From Nonomuraea africana (lineage in GTDB: Bacteria; Actinomycetota; Actinomycetes; Streptosporangiales; Streptosporangiaceae): DNA of 64,000 nt. Positions within the stretch are counted from its first letter, which is position 1, and each line of letters opens with the position of its first letter. Of this stretch, positions 52,291-60,264 are shown in pieces. The stretch spans positions 4,154,001 to 4,218,000 of the forward strand of contig NZ_JADBEF010000001.1 in the NCBI RefSeq assembly GCF_014873535.1, given 5' to 3'. The translations under genes and the position numbers were made by a program. Under the pieces are notes generated by a model. That model was not told where the DNA came from. It saw only the letters and a program-made list of their open reading frames with translations, and did not search any database.

Positions 52291-52844
52291 TCCTCGAAGT
52301 CGCGCCGTAGCGGGAAGGCGTCGAACTGGATCACGACGTGCTCGCCGTCCTCGTCGTCGTCCAGCGCGTCGATCAGCTCCTGCACCCGCCTGCCCAGCTC
52401 GGCCAGGTGCGCGCGGTTGAGCCGCAGCGACCGCCTGGTGTGGGTGCTCGCCTCGATCCAGTCGCGGGATACTTCGCGCGACAGCTCGATCCAGCGGAGC
52501 AGGTCGGTGTGGCGCTGGCGGACGATGCCCGCCATGAGCACCTCCGCTGCCTCCGCCGTTTCGGGATCCTTCCTGAACTTGTCGGTGTCGGTGCTGAAGC
52601 CCGCGGCGCGCCACCACCGCTCCTTGCCCTTCGCCTTCTCCGGCACCTCGACGATGAGCCCGTGCTTGGCCAGCTGCCGCAGGTGGTAGCTGGTCACACC
52701 GGTGTTCTCGTCGATCCGCGCGGCCAGCATCGTCGCGGTCGCCGCGCCGTACTCCTCCAGCAGTTCGTACATCCGCATGCGCACCGGATGCGTGAACGCC
52801 TTCAGCGCCTGCGCGTCGAGTTCCCTCGTGGTCTTGCGTTCCAC
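52287..52844 (-). CDS. ArsR-like winged-helix regulator
   Basis: This 185-residue protein has an N-terminal HTH_20/ArsR-type winged helix (LDAQALKAFTHPVRMRMYELLEEYG, ATATMLAARIDENTGVTSYHLRQLAKHGLI) and a helical C-terminus (RQRHTDLLRWIELSREVSRDWIE). GTG 52844 is where family homology begins. It diverges from an MFS transporter, and CTTTGCAAAG-like sites lie in between. Actinomycetes often pair this regulator type with an adjacent MFS gene. Confidence 0.85.
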   Translation of the reverse strand: MERKTTRELDAQALKAFTHPVRMRMYELLEEYGAATATMLAARIDENTGVTSYHLRQLAKHGLIVEVPEKAKGKERWWRAAGFSTDTDKFRKDPETAEAAEVLMAGIVRQRHTDLLRWIELSREVSRDWIEASTHTRRSLRLNRAHLAELGRRVQELIDALDDDEDGEHVVIQFDAFPLRRDFED

Positions 52845-52859
52845 AGTGTGCAGCCTTAT

Positions 52860-52900
52860 CTTTGCAAAGAAATCTATGCACAACTTCCTATGCAAAGAGG
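52860..52900. promoter_or_regulatory. Candidate operator for the ArsR-like regulator
   Basis: CTTTGCAAAG (52860-52869) is a perfect 10-bp palindrome. CTATGCAAAG (52888-52897) repeats most of it, and TATGCA (52875-52880) occurs between. This AT-rich 45-bp spacer separates the divergent starts at 52844 and 52908. Confidence 0.5.
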
Positions 52901-52907
52901 ATAGACC

Positions 52908-54107
52908 GTGGGCCGCTCCTTCCGATACCTGCTCGCCGCCACCACCTCCTCCAACCTCGCCGACGGCATGCTGTTGACAGGAGCGCCGCTGCTGGCCATC
53001 ACCCTGACCCGCGACCCCACGCTGGTCTCGCTGGTGGGCGTCGCCACCACGCTGCCGTGGCTGCTGCTGGCGCTGCACGCGGGAGCGGTCGCCGACCGGG
53101 CCGACCGCCGCCGGATCATGGTGATCACCTCCTTCGTCCGCGCCGCGGCCCTGGCCGCCACGGCCGCCGCCGTGGCCATGGACGTGCTGAGCCTGCCGGT
53201 GCTGCTGGCGATCCTGCTCGTGGCGGGGGCGTGCGAGGTCTTCAACGACACCTCGGCGCAGAGCGTCCTGCCGATGACCGTCGGGAAGGAGTCGCTCGGC
53301 CGAGCCAACGGGCGCATCGTGGCGGTGCAGACGATCGGCAACAGCTTCGTCGGAGGCCCGGTGGCCGCGCTCCTGGTGGGCGTCGCGCCGATGGCCGTGT
53401 TCGGCGCGCCCGCGCTGCTCTACACCGCCGCCGGGCTGCTCCTGCTGGGCATGCGCGGCGCCTTCGCCCCGGCGAAGGTCTCCACCGCGCCGCTGCGCGC
53501 CGACATCGCCACCGGCCTGCGGTACCTGGTGCGCCACCGGCCGGTCCGCGACCTCGCCATCGGGGCCGGCGTGATGAACATGTGCAGTTCGGCCTACTTC
53601 GCGGTGTTCGTGCTGTGGGCGGTGGGCGAGGGTTCGGCGATCGGCATGACCACCGGCCAGTACGGCGTCGTGATGGCGGTCCTGGCGGTCGGCGCCATCG
53701 CGGGCTCGCTGCTGGCGAACCGGCTGACGGTCGTGTTCGGCGAGGGCAGGACGCTCGTCACGCTCTGGACGGTCAACAGCCTGATGCTCCTGCTGCCGGT
53801 CGTGTCCCCCACCCTCCCCGCCGTCTACGTCACGGGCGCGCTGCTCGGCGCCACCAGCGCGGCGGGCAACGTGCTGGTCGTCTCGCTGCGCCAGCGCATC
53901 ATCCCCGAGGAACTGCTCGGCCGCGTCAACTCCGCCTACCGGCTCATCGGGATGGGCGGCCAGCCGCTGGGCGCGGCGCTCGGCGGCGTGGTCGGCGGCC
54001 TGGCGGGGCTGCCCGTGGTCTTCGTCGGCGCCGTCGCGATGTGCCTGGCGGTCATGCCCCTTGTCGCGAGGGCCCTTGCCCACAAGGCGGTACCTGTGGC
54101 TGTCTGA
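52908..54107 (+). CDS. MFS transporter (EntS-like)
   Basis: This 399-residue transporter has about 12 helices. GAVADRADRRRIMVITSFVRA matches motif A, and EVFNDTSAQSVLPMTVGKESLGRANGRI matches the EntS/macrolide-efflux-like subgroup (MFS_3). GTG 52908 follows AGAGG at 7 bp. It diverges from the ArsR-like regulator, which probably controls it. Confidence 0.88.
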   Translation: MGRSFRYLLAATTSSNLADGMLLTGAPLLAITLTRDPTLVSLVGVATTLPWLLLALHAGAVADRADRRRIMVITSFVRAAALAATAAAVAMDVLSLPVLLAILLVAGACEVFNDTSAQSVLPMTVGKESLGRANGRIVAVQTIGNSFVGGPVAALLVGVAPMAVFGAPALLYTAAGLLLLGMRGAFAPAKVSTAPLRADIATGLRYLVRHRPVRDLAIGAGVMNMCSSAYFAVFVLWAVGEGSAIGMTTGQYGVVMAVLAVGAIAGSLLANRLTVVFGEGRTLVTLWTVNSLMLLLPVVSPTLPAVYVTGALLGATSAAGNVLVVSLRQRIIPEELLGRVNSAYRLIGMGGQPLGAALGGVVGGLAGLPVVFVGAVAMCLAVMPLVARALAHKAVPVAV

Positions 54108-54112
54108 TTGAC

Positions 54113-54874
54113 ATGGCCGAGCGAACCCGCTTACTGAAGTCAGGCGAGTCGATGAACCCGGGCGACCGGCTCCTGTCGCGCAAGACCGCGCAGGGCTGGC
54201 GGGAGTTCAAGCTGGAGTATCAGAAGGACGGCAACGTCGTCCTGTACGACCAGGGCACGCTGCCCAGCGACAAGAACGGCACGCCGCTGTGGGCCACCGA
54301 CCACTGGGTGCCGGGCGGGAAGCTCAGCATGGACCGCAAGCGCTCCCTGCGCGTCGCCAACACCCAGGGCGTCGTCTGGCCCGAGCCCGCCTTCCGCCAT
54401 CCCGAGGGCTCCAGCCTGGTCCTGCACGACGACGGCAACCTCGTCGTCTACGGCCCCGACGGCCGGCCCGTCTGGTCGCCCTGCACGGGCACCGAGATCA
54501 GGCAGGCCTCCTACAACCGCATCAGGAGCTTCGAGTCCATCGAGCACGGCTTCCCGATCCGCTCGCCCAACGGCGCCCACACCCTGGAGCTCACCGACAA
54601 GGGCGTGCTGACCCTCTCGGAGAAGGGCGTGCCCCGGCGCAGGGCCAGGATGACCTCCCCGCAGCCCGGCAGCGTCTGCGTGCTCCAGCCCGAGGGCGCG
54701 CTGGTGGTCTACCGCGCCGCCCGTGACCGCAGACGCCACCTGATCTCCTTCAGATCCGGTATGGCAAGCGGCCAGGGAAGCGAGCTGATCCTGCGCGACG
54801 ACGGCAACGCCGTCCTCCTCGACGCGTCAGGGAAAGTGATCTGGGACTCCGACTCGGCCTTTACCCCGCTCTGA
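54113..54874 (+). CDS. B-lectin (bulb-type mannose-binding) domain protein
   Basis: This 253-residue protein is built from bulb-lectin repeats: KDGNVVLYDQG (~35-45), DDGNLVVYGPDGRPVW (~105-120) and DDGNAVLLDASGKVIWDSDS near the end. These follow the QxDxNxVxY-like sugar-binding pattern, with the first Gln mostly replaced. There is no signal peptide or membrane helix, unlike typical secreted lectins. ATG 54113 has no clear ribosome-binding site and starts 5 bp after the MFS stop, so it may be translated by coupling. Role unknown. Confidence 0.75.
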   Translation: MAERTRLLKSGESMNPGDRLLSRKTAQGWREFKLEYQKDGNVVLYDQGTLPSDKNGTPLWATDHWVPGGKLSMDRKRSLRVANTQGVVWPEPAFRHPEGSSLVLHDDGNLVVYGPDGRPVWSPCTGTEIRQASYNRIRSFESIEHGFPIRSPNGAHTLELTDKGVLTLSEKGVPRRRARMTSPQPGSVCVLQPEGALVVYRAARDRRRHLISFRSGMASGQGSELILRDDGNAVLLDASGKVIWDSDSAFTPL

Positions 54875-54971
54875 CCTGCGTCCTCATAAACCACCTCATA
54901 TCTAGATCAGCCGAGGCGGCATATCCTTCGCGATCATTTGACATGATTACCCCTAGCGACGAGGGGACAGC

Positions 54972-55781
54972 ATGCGGGAGATCGGCGGACGGTACCGGCT
55001 GGGCGAGCAGGCCGGCCGGGGCGGCATGGGCGTGGTATGGCGCGCGTTCGACCAGTTGCTCCACCGCGAGGTGGCGTTGAAGGAGCTGACGCTGGTCGGC
55101 GAGGCCGAGGCGGTGCGCAGGCGCGTGCTGCGCGAGGCCAGGCTGGCGGCCAGGCTGACCCATCCCAGCATCGTCACCGTCCACGACCTGGTCGAGGAGC
55201 AGGGGCGGCTCTGGATCGTCATGGAGTATCTCGAGGGCCTGTCCCTGCACGACCTGCTCTCCCAGGTCGGCACCCTTCCCGACACCTCGGTCGCGGGGCT
55301 CGGCCGCCACCTGTTGAGCGCCCTGCGCCACGCCCACAAGTCGGGCGTGCTGCACCGCGACGTCAAGCCGGCCAACGTGATGCTGACCGGCGACAGGGTC
55401 GTGCTGACCGACTTCGGCATCGCCACCGCCGAGGCGGACCTGACCTCCAGCCGCTCGGGCGGCCTGCGCGGCACCCCCGCCTTCATGGCGCCCGAACGGC
55501 TCTCGGGGGGCATCGCCACCAAGGAGGGCGACATGTGGTCCTTCGGCGCGACGCTCTACAGCGCGGTCGAGGGGCGGCCGCCGTACCCCGGCAAGGACGC
55601 CGCGAGCGTGCTCGAGCTGTATCGCCAGGCCGGCTTCCCCCGGCCGCGCAGAGCGGGGATGCTGCGCCCGATCATCGAGGGGCTGCTGCACCACGACCCC
55701 GCCCGCCGTCCCACGCCGCAGCAGGTGGCGGGGATGCTGGCCAGCGTCCGCCCGGCCGGCACCTACCAGGAAGCCATCTGA
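54972..55781 (+). CDS. Soluble serine/threonine protein kinase
   Basis: This is a Hanks-type kinase domain and nothing else (269 residues): Gly-rich loop GRGGMGVVW, Lys37 in VALKEL, catalytic HRDVKPANV (Asp130), DFGIATA (Asp147), GTPAFMAPE and DMWSFGATLY. Membrane and PASTA domains of PknB-like kinases are absent, so it is cytosolic. A CCCCT...AGGGG stem (54950-54966) overlaps the GAGGGG ribosome-binding site just upstream and could limit translation. It follows the lectin gene by 97 bp. Confidence 0.9.
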   Translation: MREIGGRYRLGEQAGRGGMGVVWRAFDQLLHREVALKELTLVGEAEAVRRRVLREARLAARLTHPSIVTVHDLVEEQGRLWIVMEYLEGLSLHDLLSQVGTLPDTSVAGLGRHLLSALRHAHKSGVLHRDVKPANVMLTGDRVVLTDFGIATAEADLTSSRSGGLRGTPAFMAPERLSGGIATKEGDMWSFGATLYSAVEGRPPYPGKDAASVLELYRQAGFPRPRRAGMLRPIIEGLLHHDPARRPTPQQVAGMLASVRPAGTYQEAI

Positions 55782-55788
55782 GGCCCGG

Positions 55789-56889
55789 CTAGCAATCGCA
55801 CCCGCAGCCGTCGCAGCAACCGCCCTCACCGCAGCAGGAGCAGCATTCACCGCAATTGCCGCAGTTGCCGCAGGCGTCGCAGCCGCTGCAGTCGAACCGC
55901 GAACAGCAGCTCTTGTCGTGCTCCTCGTCCCACGCGGGCCGGTACAGGCCGCAGGTGCAGCAGGTCAGCGACGCGCACGCCAGCGACAGGAGCCCTCCGG
56001 GGTCGGGCGGCCGCCGCTTGGTGCGCTCCGGAGTACCGGGTTCGGCCTCCGCGAAGGCGCGGGTGACGGCGTGGGCGAGCTCTCGCACCAGCAGCGCCCT
56101 GGTCAGGCCGCGCCGCTCCAGGTCCAGTTCGTCCACGGCCAGGCGTAACCCGAGAAGCGCGTCGTCGCAGTGGCGCCTGGCGGTCACGAGATCGGCGCCG
56201 GTGGCGAGGAGGGGGTTGTAGGCGCCCGCCGCGCGGTCGCGGGAAAGGTCCTCCACCGCGTCGAGCAGGTGGGCCAGCCGGCCGAAGAAGCGGCCCACCT
56301 CCTCCAGCGTCCGCCTGTTGTGCGGCTTGCCCGCCAGGGTCGCGGTGTGCCCGAACGCGGCGGCGACCGCCTCCTCGGTGGGCGCGGTCAGCTCGAGCAG
56401 CCCCAGGCCCGGCAGGCGCTCCAGCCTGGCCTGCTCCGCCACCGCGCGGGTGAGCGGCTCGGGGTCGAAGCCGAGCGCCGCCGCCGTCCGGCTGCCCGCC
56501 AGGGACCAGCGGGCGGCCACGCGCTCGGCGGCCGCCGCGACCAGGCGGCGGCGGTAGAGGCCGTCGCCGTCGGCGATGTGGTCGCGCGCCTTGCCCGCGG
56601 CCAGGACCAGCGAGACCGACGCGGCCAGCCGTACGCCCTGGTCCTCGACGATGTCGGCGCTCCTGAAACCGCGCAGCGCGCACGGGGCGGCGCGCCGGCG
56701 GGGCGCGGCGGCCGGGGTCTGCGCCTCGGTCAGGACCGAGACCAGCAGCCCGTCGTAGTTGGTGACCAGCCGAGCGGCGTGACCGTGCTCGTCGCGCAGT
56801 GCGAGGCAGAGGCCGCACAGGTGCGCCATCCACTGACTGAACAGCCCGCCGCACAGCGCGTGGCGGCACGGGCGGACGATCCCGAACAC
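55789..56889 (-). CDS. DUF5685-like protein with cysteine-rich tail
   Basis: This is a 366-residue helical protein. The opening MFGIVRPCRHALCGGLFSQW, then MAHLCGLCLALRDEHGHAAR and LVTNYDGLLVSVLTEAQ, is characteristic of DUF5685 proteins, whose function is unsettled (often called regulatory). The final ~64 residues contain 20 Cys in mostly CxxC and CC patterns (CSGCDACGNCGNCGECCSCC and more), an exceptional density suggesting metal clusters or multiple disulfides. It converges with the kinase gene (7 bp apart), a frequent type of neighbour being unclear. Confidence 0.75.
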   Translation of the reverse strand: MFGIVRPCRHALCGGLFSQWMAHLCGLCLALRDEHGHAARLVTNYDGLLVSVLTEAQTPAAAPRRRAAPCALRGFRSADIVEDQGVRLAASVSLVLAAGKARDHIADGDGLYRRRLVAAAAERVAARWSLAGSRTAAALGFDPEPLTRAVAEQARLERLPGLGLLELTAPTEEAVAAAFGHTATLAGKPHNRRTLEEVGRFFGRLAHLLDAVEDLSRDRAAGAYNPLLATGADLVTARRHCDDALLGLRLAVDELDLERRGLTRALLVRELAHAVTRAFAEAEPGTPERTKRRPPDPGGLLSLACASLTCCTCGLYRPAWDEEHDKSCCSRFDCSGCDACGNCGNCGECCSCCGEGGCCDGCGCDC

Positions 56890-56897
56890 CGGCGCTC

Positions 56898-57638
56898 CTA
56901 CTCCTTACGGCGCTCTGCCTCGGCGGCGTCCATGGCGGCGGCCTCCTCGGGCGTGGGCGCGGTGCCGCCGAGATGCGCCGGCTGCCACCAGACGCCGGGC
57001 GGGATCTCGGGGTAGGTCCGCTGCGCCCGGTCGAGCAGGCCGGACATCCTGGTGTGCAGCTCCGTGGTCAGCTCGGTCATGTCGTCGCCGCGCTTGGGAT
57101 ACATCGGCTCGCCCACCAGGATCGTGATCGGCACGTGCCGCTGGGTGAGCTGCTTGGGCCTGCCCTTGGTCCACAGTCGCTGGCTGCCCCACAGGGCCAT
57201 GGGGATCATCGGCACCTTGGTGGCCTGCGCCATGCGGATGGCGCCGTTCTTGATGTCCTTGACCGTGAACGACCTGCTGATCGTCGCCTCGGCGAAGACG
57301 CCGACGATCTCGCCCGCCTTCAGCATGCGCAGGGCGGTGGCGTAGGAGCCGGCCCCGGCGCCCCGGTCGACGGGGATGTGGTGCATGCCGCGCATGAGCG
57401 GCCCCGAGATCCGGTGCTTGAAGACCTCCTCCTTCGCCATGAAGCGCACCAGCCGCTTGGACGGCAGCGCGCCGAGGCCGGCGAAGATGAAGTCGAGATA
57501 GCTGATGTGGTTACTGACCAGCACCGCTCCGCCTGAGCGCGGGATGTGCTCGGTCCCCTCCAGGTGGAAGCGGTAGTCCATGATCCGGAAGAGGGCCCGC
57601 GCGGTGGCGATCACCGGTGGGTACACGATCTCAGCCAT
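56898..57638 (-). CDS. 1-Acyl-glycerol-3-phosphate acyltransferase-like protein (PlsC family)
   Basis: This 246-residue membrane-associated acyltransferase has block I NHISYLDFIF (the NHx4D catalytic motif). Block II around MRGMHHIPVDRG is intact. Block III, usually FPEGTRS, is FAEATISRS, and block IV is KVPMIPMALWG. The changed block III could affect glycerol-phosphate binding. It would act in phospholipid synthesis. ATG 57638 (MAEIVYPP) begins homology; GTG 57656 is possible. It lies 8 bp upstream of the DUF5685 gene on the same strand, likely one transcript. Confidence 0.85.
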   Translation of the reverse strand: MAEIVYPPVIATARALFRIMDYRFHLEGTEHIPRSGGAVLVSNHISYLDFIFAGLGALPSKRLVRFMAKEEVFKHRISGPLMRGMHHIPVDRGAGAGSYATALRMLKAGEIVGVFAEATISRSFTVKDIKNGAIRMAQATKVPMIPMALWGSQRLWTKGRPKQLTQRHVPITILVGEPMYPKRGDDMTELTTELHTRMSGLLDRAQRTYPEIPPGVWWQPAHLGGTAPTPEEAAAMDAAEAERRKE

Positions 57639-57667
57639 GAGCAGAAGGTAACGCACTCATCGAGCGC

Positions 57668-58018
57668 TCAGCACAGGCAGAACTCGTTGCCCTCGGGATC
57701 GGCCATGACCACGTGATGATCGTCGAAGACGGCCACCCGGGTGGCCCCCGCGGCGACGAGCCGCTCGGCCTCGGCGGTGACCCTGGCCCACCGCTCCTCG
57801 CCCACCGCGCCCCTGGAGACCCTGACGTCGAGGTGCAGCCGGATTCCCCGCGCCCTGACGGCCGTGGGCGTGGTCGTTGGAAGTGTCAGAGCGGAAGAGA
57901 CGTCCGCATGTCTGGACAATTCCCAGAACTCCAGGTCAGGATTGCGGTCAACGGGCGCTTCCGCGCGCATGAGGGCGTAGACAGGAAAGGGGCCGGCGTC
58001 GTACGGGCTGTCATCCAC
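57668..58018 (-). pseudogene. Chimera of a P450 N-terminus and a VOC/glyoxalase C-terminus
   Basis: The 116-codon frame fuses two unrelated pieces. Residues ~1-45 (SPYDAGPFPVYALMRAEAPV, then LEFWELSRHADVSSAL) match the first ~45 residues of bacterial cytochromes P450. Residues ~57-116 (IRLHLDVRVSRGA, AEAERLVAAGATRVAVFDDH, VVMADPEGNEFCLC) match the second half of VOC proteins. Neither domain is complete; the join near 57850 indicates a deletion between two former genes. It may still be translated but should be inactive. Confidence 0.65.
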
Positions 58019-58070
58019 GCCTGTACCCCAGATCGCTTGTTCCCTTCAGAAAACGGGCAGGAGCATGCGC

Positions 58071-59063
58071 ATGAAGAAGCTCATCAACGACGCCGGTTCC
58101 GTGGTCGCGGATGCGCTGACGGGTCTGGCCGCGGCGCATCCCGCGCTGCGCGTGGACGTGGAGGCGGGAGTCGTCTGGCGCGCGGACGCGCCACGCGCGG
58201 GCAAGGTGGCGCTGGTGTCGGGCGGCGGCTCGGGGCACGAGCCGCTGCACGCTGGTTTCGTCGGGTACGGCATGCTCGACGCGGCCTGCCCCGGAGAGAT
58301 CTTCACCTCGCCCGTCCCCGACCAGGTCGTGGCGGCGACCGAGCGGGTCGACGGCGGCGCGGGCGTGCTCCACGTCATCAAGAACTACACCGGCGACGTC
58401 ATGAACTTCGAGCTGGCCGCCGAGCTCTGCGCCGAGCAGGGCGTGGCGGTGGCGAGCGTGCTCGTCGACGACGACGTGGCCGTCCAGGACTCCCTCTACA
58501 CCGCGGGACGCAGGGGCACGGGCGCGACGCTGTTCGTGGAGAAGATCGCGGGGGCGCTGGCCGAGGCCGGCGCGCCGCTGGCGGAGGCGACCAGGATGGC
58601 GGGGGCGGTTGCCGCGCGCAGCCGTTCGTTCGGCATCGCGCTGACCTCCTGCACCGTCCCGGCCGCCGGCAAGCCCACGTTCGACCTGCCCGAGACGGAG
58701 GTCGAACTGGGCATCGGCATCCACGGCGAGCCGGGCCGCAGCCGCGCGCCCCTCGCCTCCGCCCGCGACCTGGCGGCCGTCGCCATGGACGCCGTCCACG
58801 GGGACCTGCCGCTGGCCGGCGACCTGCTGGTCATGGTGAACGGCATGGGCGGCACCCCGCTGATCGAGCTCTACGTCGCCTTCGCCGAGGTCGAGGCGTA
58901 CATCAGGGGGAAGGGAGCGCGCGTGGCCAGATCCCTGGTCGGCAACTACGTCACGAGCCTGGACATGCAGGGCTTCTCGATCACCGTGTGCCAGCTGGAC
59001 GAGGAGCTCACCGACCTCTGGGACGCGCCCGTGCAGACCCCCTCGCTGCGCTGGGGGCGGTGA
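58071..59063 (+). CDS. dhaK: Dihydroxyacetone kinase subunit DhaK
   Basis: This is the substrate-binding subunit of PTS-dependent dihydroxyacetone kinase (330 residues). Dihydroxyacetone is held covalently by His218 in ELGIGIHGEPGRS, the same number as in E. coli DhaK. Other blocks are SGGGSGHEPLHAGFVG, VLHVIKNYTGDVMNFELA and MVNGMGGTPLIELY. ATG 58071 has CAGGAG 7 bp upstream; ATG 58065 is too close to it. DhaL starts directly after its stop. Confidence 0.95.
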   Translation: MKKLINDAGSVVADALTGLAAAHPALRVDVEAGVVWRADAPRAGKVALVSGGGSGHEPLHAGFVGYGMLDAACPGEIFTSPVPDQVVAATERVDGGAGVLHVIKNYTGDVMNFELAAELCAEQGVAVASVLVDDDVAVQDSLYTAGRRGTGATLFVEKIAGALAEAGAPLAEATRMAGAVAARSRSFGIALTSCTVPAAGKPTFDLPETEVELGIGIHGEPGRSRAPLASARDLAAVAMDAVHGDLPLAGDLLVMVNGMGGTPLIELYVAFAEVEAYIRGKGARVARSLVGNYVTSLDMQGFSITVCQLDEELTDLWDAPVQTPSLRWGR

Positions 59064-59678
59064 ATGGACGTCACCTTCTTCACCGCCTGGATCCAGGAGA
59101 TCATCCGCGTGCTGGCGATCAACCGCGACCGGCTGACCAGGCTCGACGCCGCGATCGGTGACGCCGACCACGGCACGAACCTCGACCGCGGCTTCACCTC
59201 GGTGCGTCAGGCCATGTCCGACACCCCGCCCGACACCCCCGGTCAGCTCCTCACGCTGGTGGGCAACACGCTGATCCGCAGGGTGGGCGGCGCGTCGGGC
59301 CCGCTGTACGGCTCGCTGTTCCGGCAGCTCGGCAAGTCGCTCGGCGACGCGCAGGAGGTGTCGCTCGACGACCTGGCCGCGGCCTTCGCCACGGCACTGG
59401 AGTCGGTGACCCGCCTGGGCAAGGCCGCCGAGGGGGACAAGACGATGGTCGACGCGCTCGCGCCCGCGGCCCGAGCGTTGTGCTCGGCGGCCCGCGACGG
59501 GCTCAAGCCGGGTGAGGCGCTCGACCGGGCGGCGGCCGCGGCGGCGGAGGGCGCGGAGGCGACGATCCCGCTGCAGGCGCGCAAGGGCCGGGCCAGCTAT
59601 CTCGGACCGCGCAGCGTCGGGCACGAGGACCCGGGCGCCGCCTCGTCCGCCCTCATCGTGTCGGCCATGCACCCATGA
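59064..59678 (+). CDS. dhaL: Dihydroxyacetone kinase subunit DhaL
   Basis: This is the nucleotide-binding subunit (204 residues), which keeps a bound ADP and passes phosphate to dihydroxyacetone. Mg-binding Asp residues are in LDAAIGDADHGTNLDRGF (Asp28, Asp33, Asp35). The ADP-binding helices include GGASGPLYGSLF and EGDKTMVDALAPA. Its ATG follows the DhaK TGA without a gap, implying translational coupling. Phosphate should come from DhaM, encoded 156 bp later. Confidence 0.95.
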   Translation: MDVTFFTAWIQEIIRVLAINRDRLTRLDAAIGDADHGTNLDRGFTSVRQAMSDTPPDTPGQLLTLVGNTLIRRVGGASGPLYGSLFRQLGKSLGDAQEVSLDDLAAAFATALESVTRLGKAAEGDKTMVDALAPAARALCSAARDGLKPGEALDRAAAAAAEGAEATIPLQARKGRASYLGPRSVGHEDPGAASSALIVSAMHP

Positions 59679-59834
59679 ACGCTCGCCCGCAGCGGGCACA
59701 TCCAGACCGAGCGCAACCCCCCGCGAACGCATCCAAAGAGCGCGCGTTCCTAGCGGGCGCGTTCCAAGGGTGCGCGTCATGAGGGAGCGCTTCCCGAGGG
59801 GGCGCTGGCCAGAGCGAGCACAGAGGGAGCGGGC
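59679..59834 (+). repeat. Degenerate GC-rich repeats between dhaL and dhaM
   Basis: This 156-bp spacer interrupts an otherwise compact operon. It contains imperfect units around GCGGGCGCGTTCC and GGGTGCGCGT (GAGCGCGCGTTCCTAGCGG, GCGCGTTCCAAGG, GCGCTTCCCGAGG). No gene is seen. It ends with the GGGAG site for dhaM. Confidence 0.5.
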
Positions 59835-60218
59835 GTGAGTGGTGTGGTGGGGGTCGTGCTGGTGTCGCACAGTGCCGCTCTGGCGGGTGAGGCGGCCCGT
59901 CTCGCCCGCGAGATCGCCGGAACAGGGGCCAGGGTGGCCGCGGCCGGCGGCACCGAGGACGGCGCGCTCGGCACCAGCGCCGACCTCATCGAGCGCGCGA
60001 TCGCCGAGGTCGACCAGGGCGAGGGCGTGATCCTCATCCCCGACCTCGGCAGCTCGGTGCTGACCGCCAGGCTCCTCGAGGAACCCGGCAAGGTGGTCCT
60101 GGCCGACGTGCCGTTCGTCGAGGGCGCCGTCGCGGCCGCCGTCTCGGCAGCCGCGGGCGCCCCGCTGGCGCAGGTGCTGTCCGCGGCCGAGGACGCCCGC
60201 ACCTACCGCAAGCTGTGA
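59835..60218 (+). CDS. dhaM: Dihydroxyacetone kinase phosphoryl donor DhaM (EIIA domain only)
   Basis: This 127-residue PTS EIIA-Man-like protein carries phosphate on His12 (VLVSHSAALA) from HPr to the ADP on DhaL. LIPDLGSSVLTARLL and VPFVEGAVAAAVSAAAG are family blocks. Unlike the E. coli protein it lacks fused HPr and EI domains, so general PTS proteins must supply phosphate. GTG 59835. The last ~35 bp are duplicated in tandem just beyond the stop. Confidence 0.92.
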   Translation: MSGVVGVVLVSHSAALAGEAARLAREIAGTGARVAAAGGTEDGALGTSADLIERAIAEVDQGEGVILIPDLGSSVLTARLLEEPGKVVLADVPFVEGAVAAAVSAAAGAPLAQVLSAAEDARTYRKL

Positions 60219-60256
60219 CCAGCGGCCGAGAACGCCCGCGTACCGCAAGTTGTGAC
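60183..60256 (+). repeat. Tandem duplication of the dhaM 3' end
   Basis: GCGGCCGAGGACGCCCGCAC... through CTGTGACC (60183-60220) is repeated, with 2 bp lost and a few changes, at 60222-60256 (GCGGCCGAGAACGCCCGCGT... through TTGTGACC). The second copy lies outside the gene. Seen directly. Confidence 0.8.
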
Positions 60257-60264
60257 CCCGCGCG

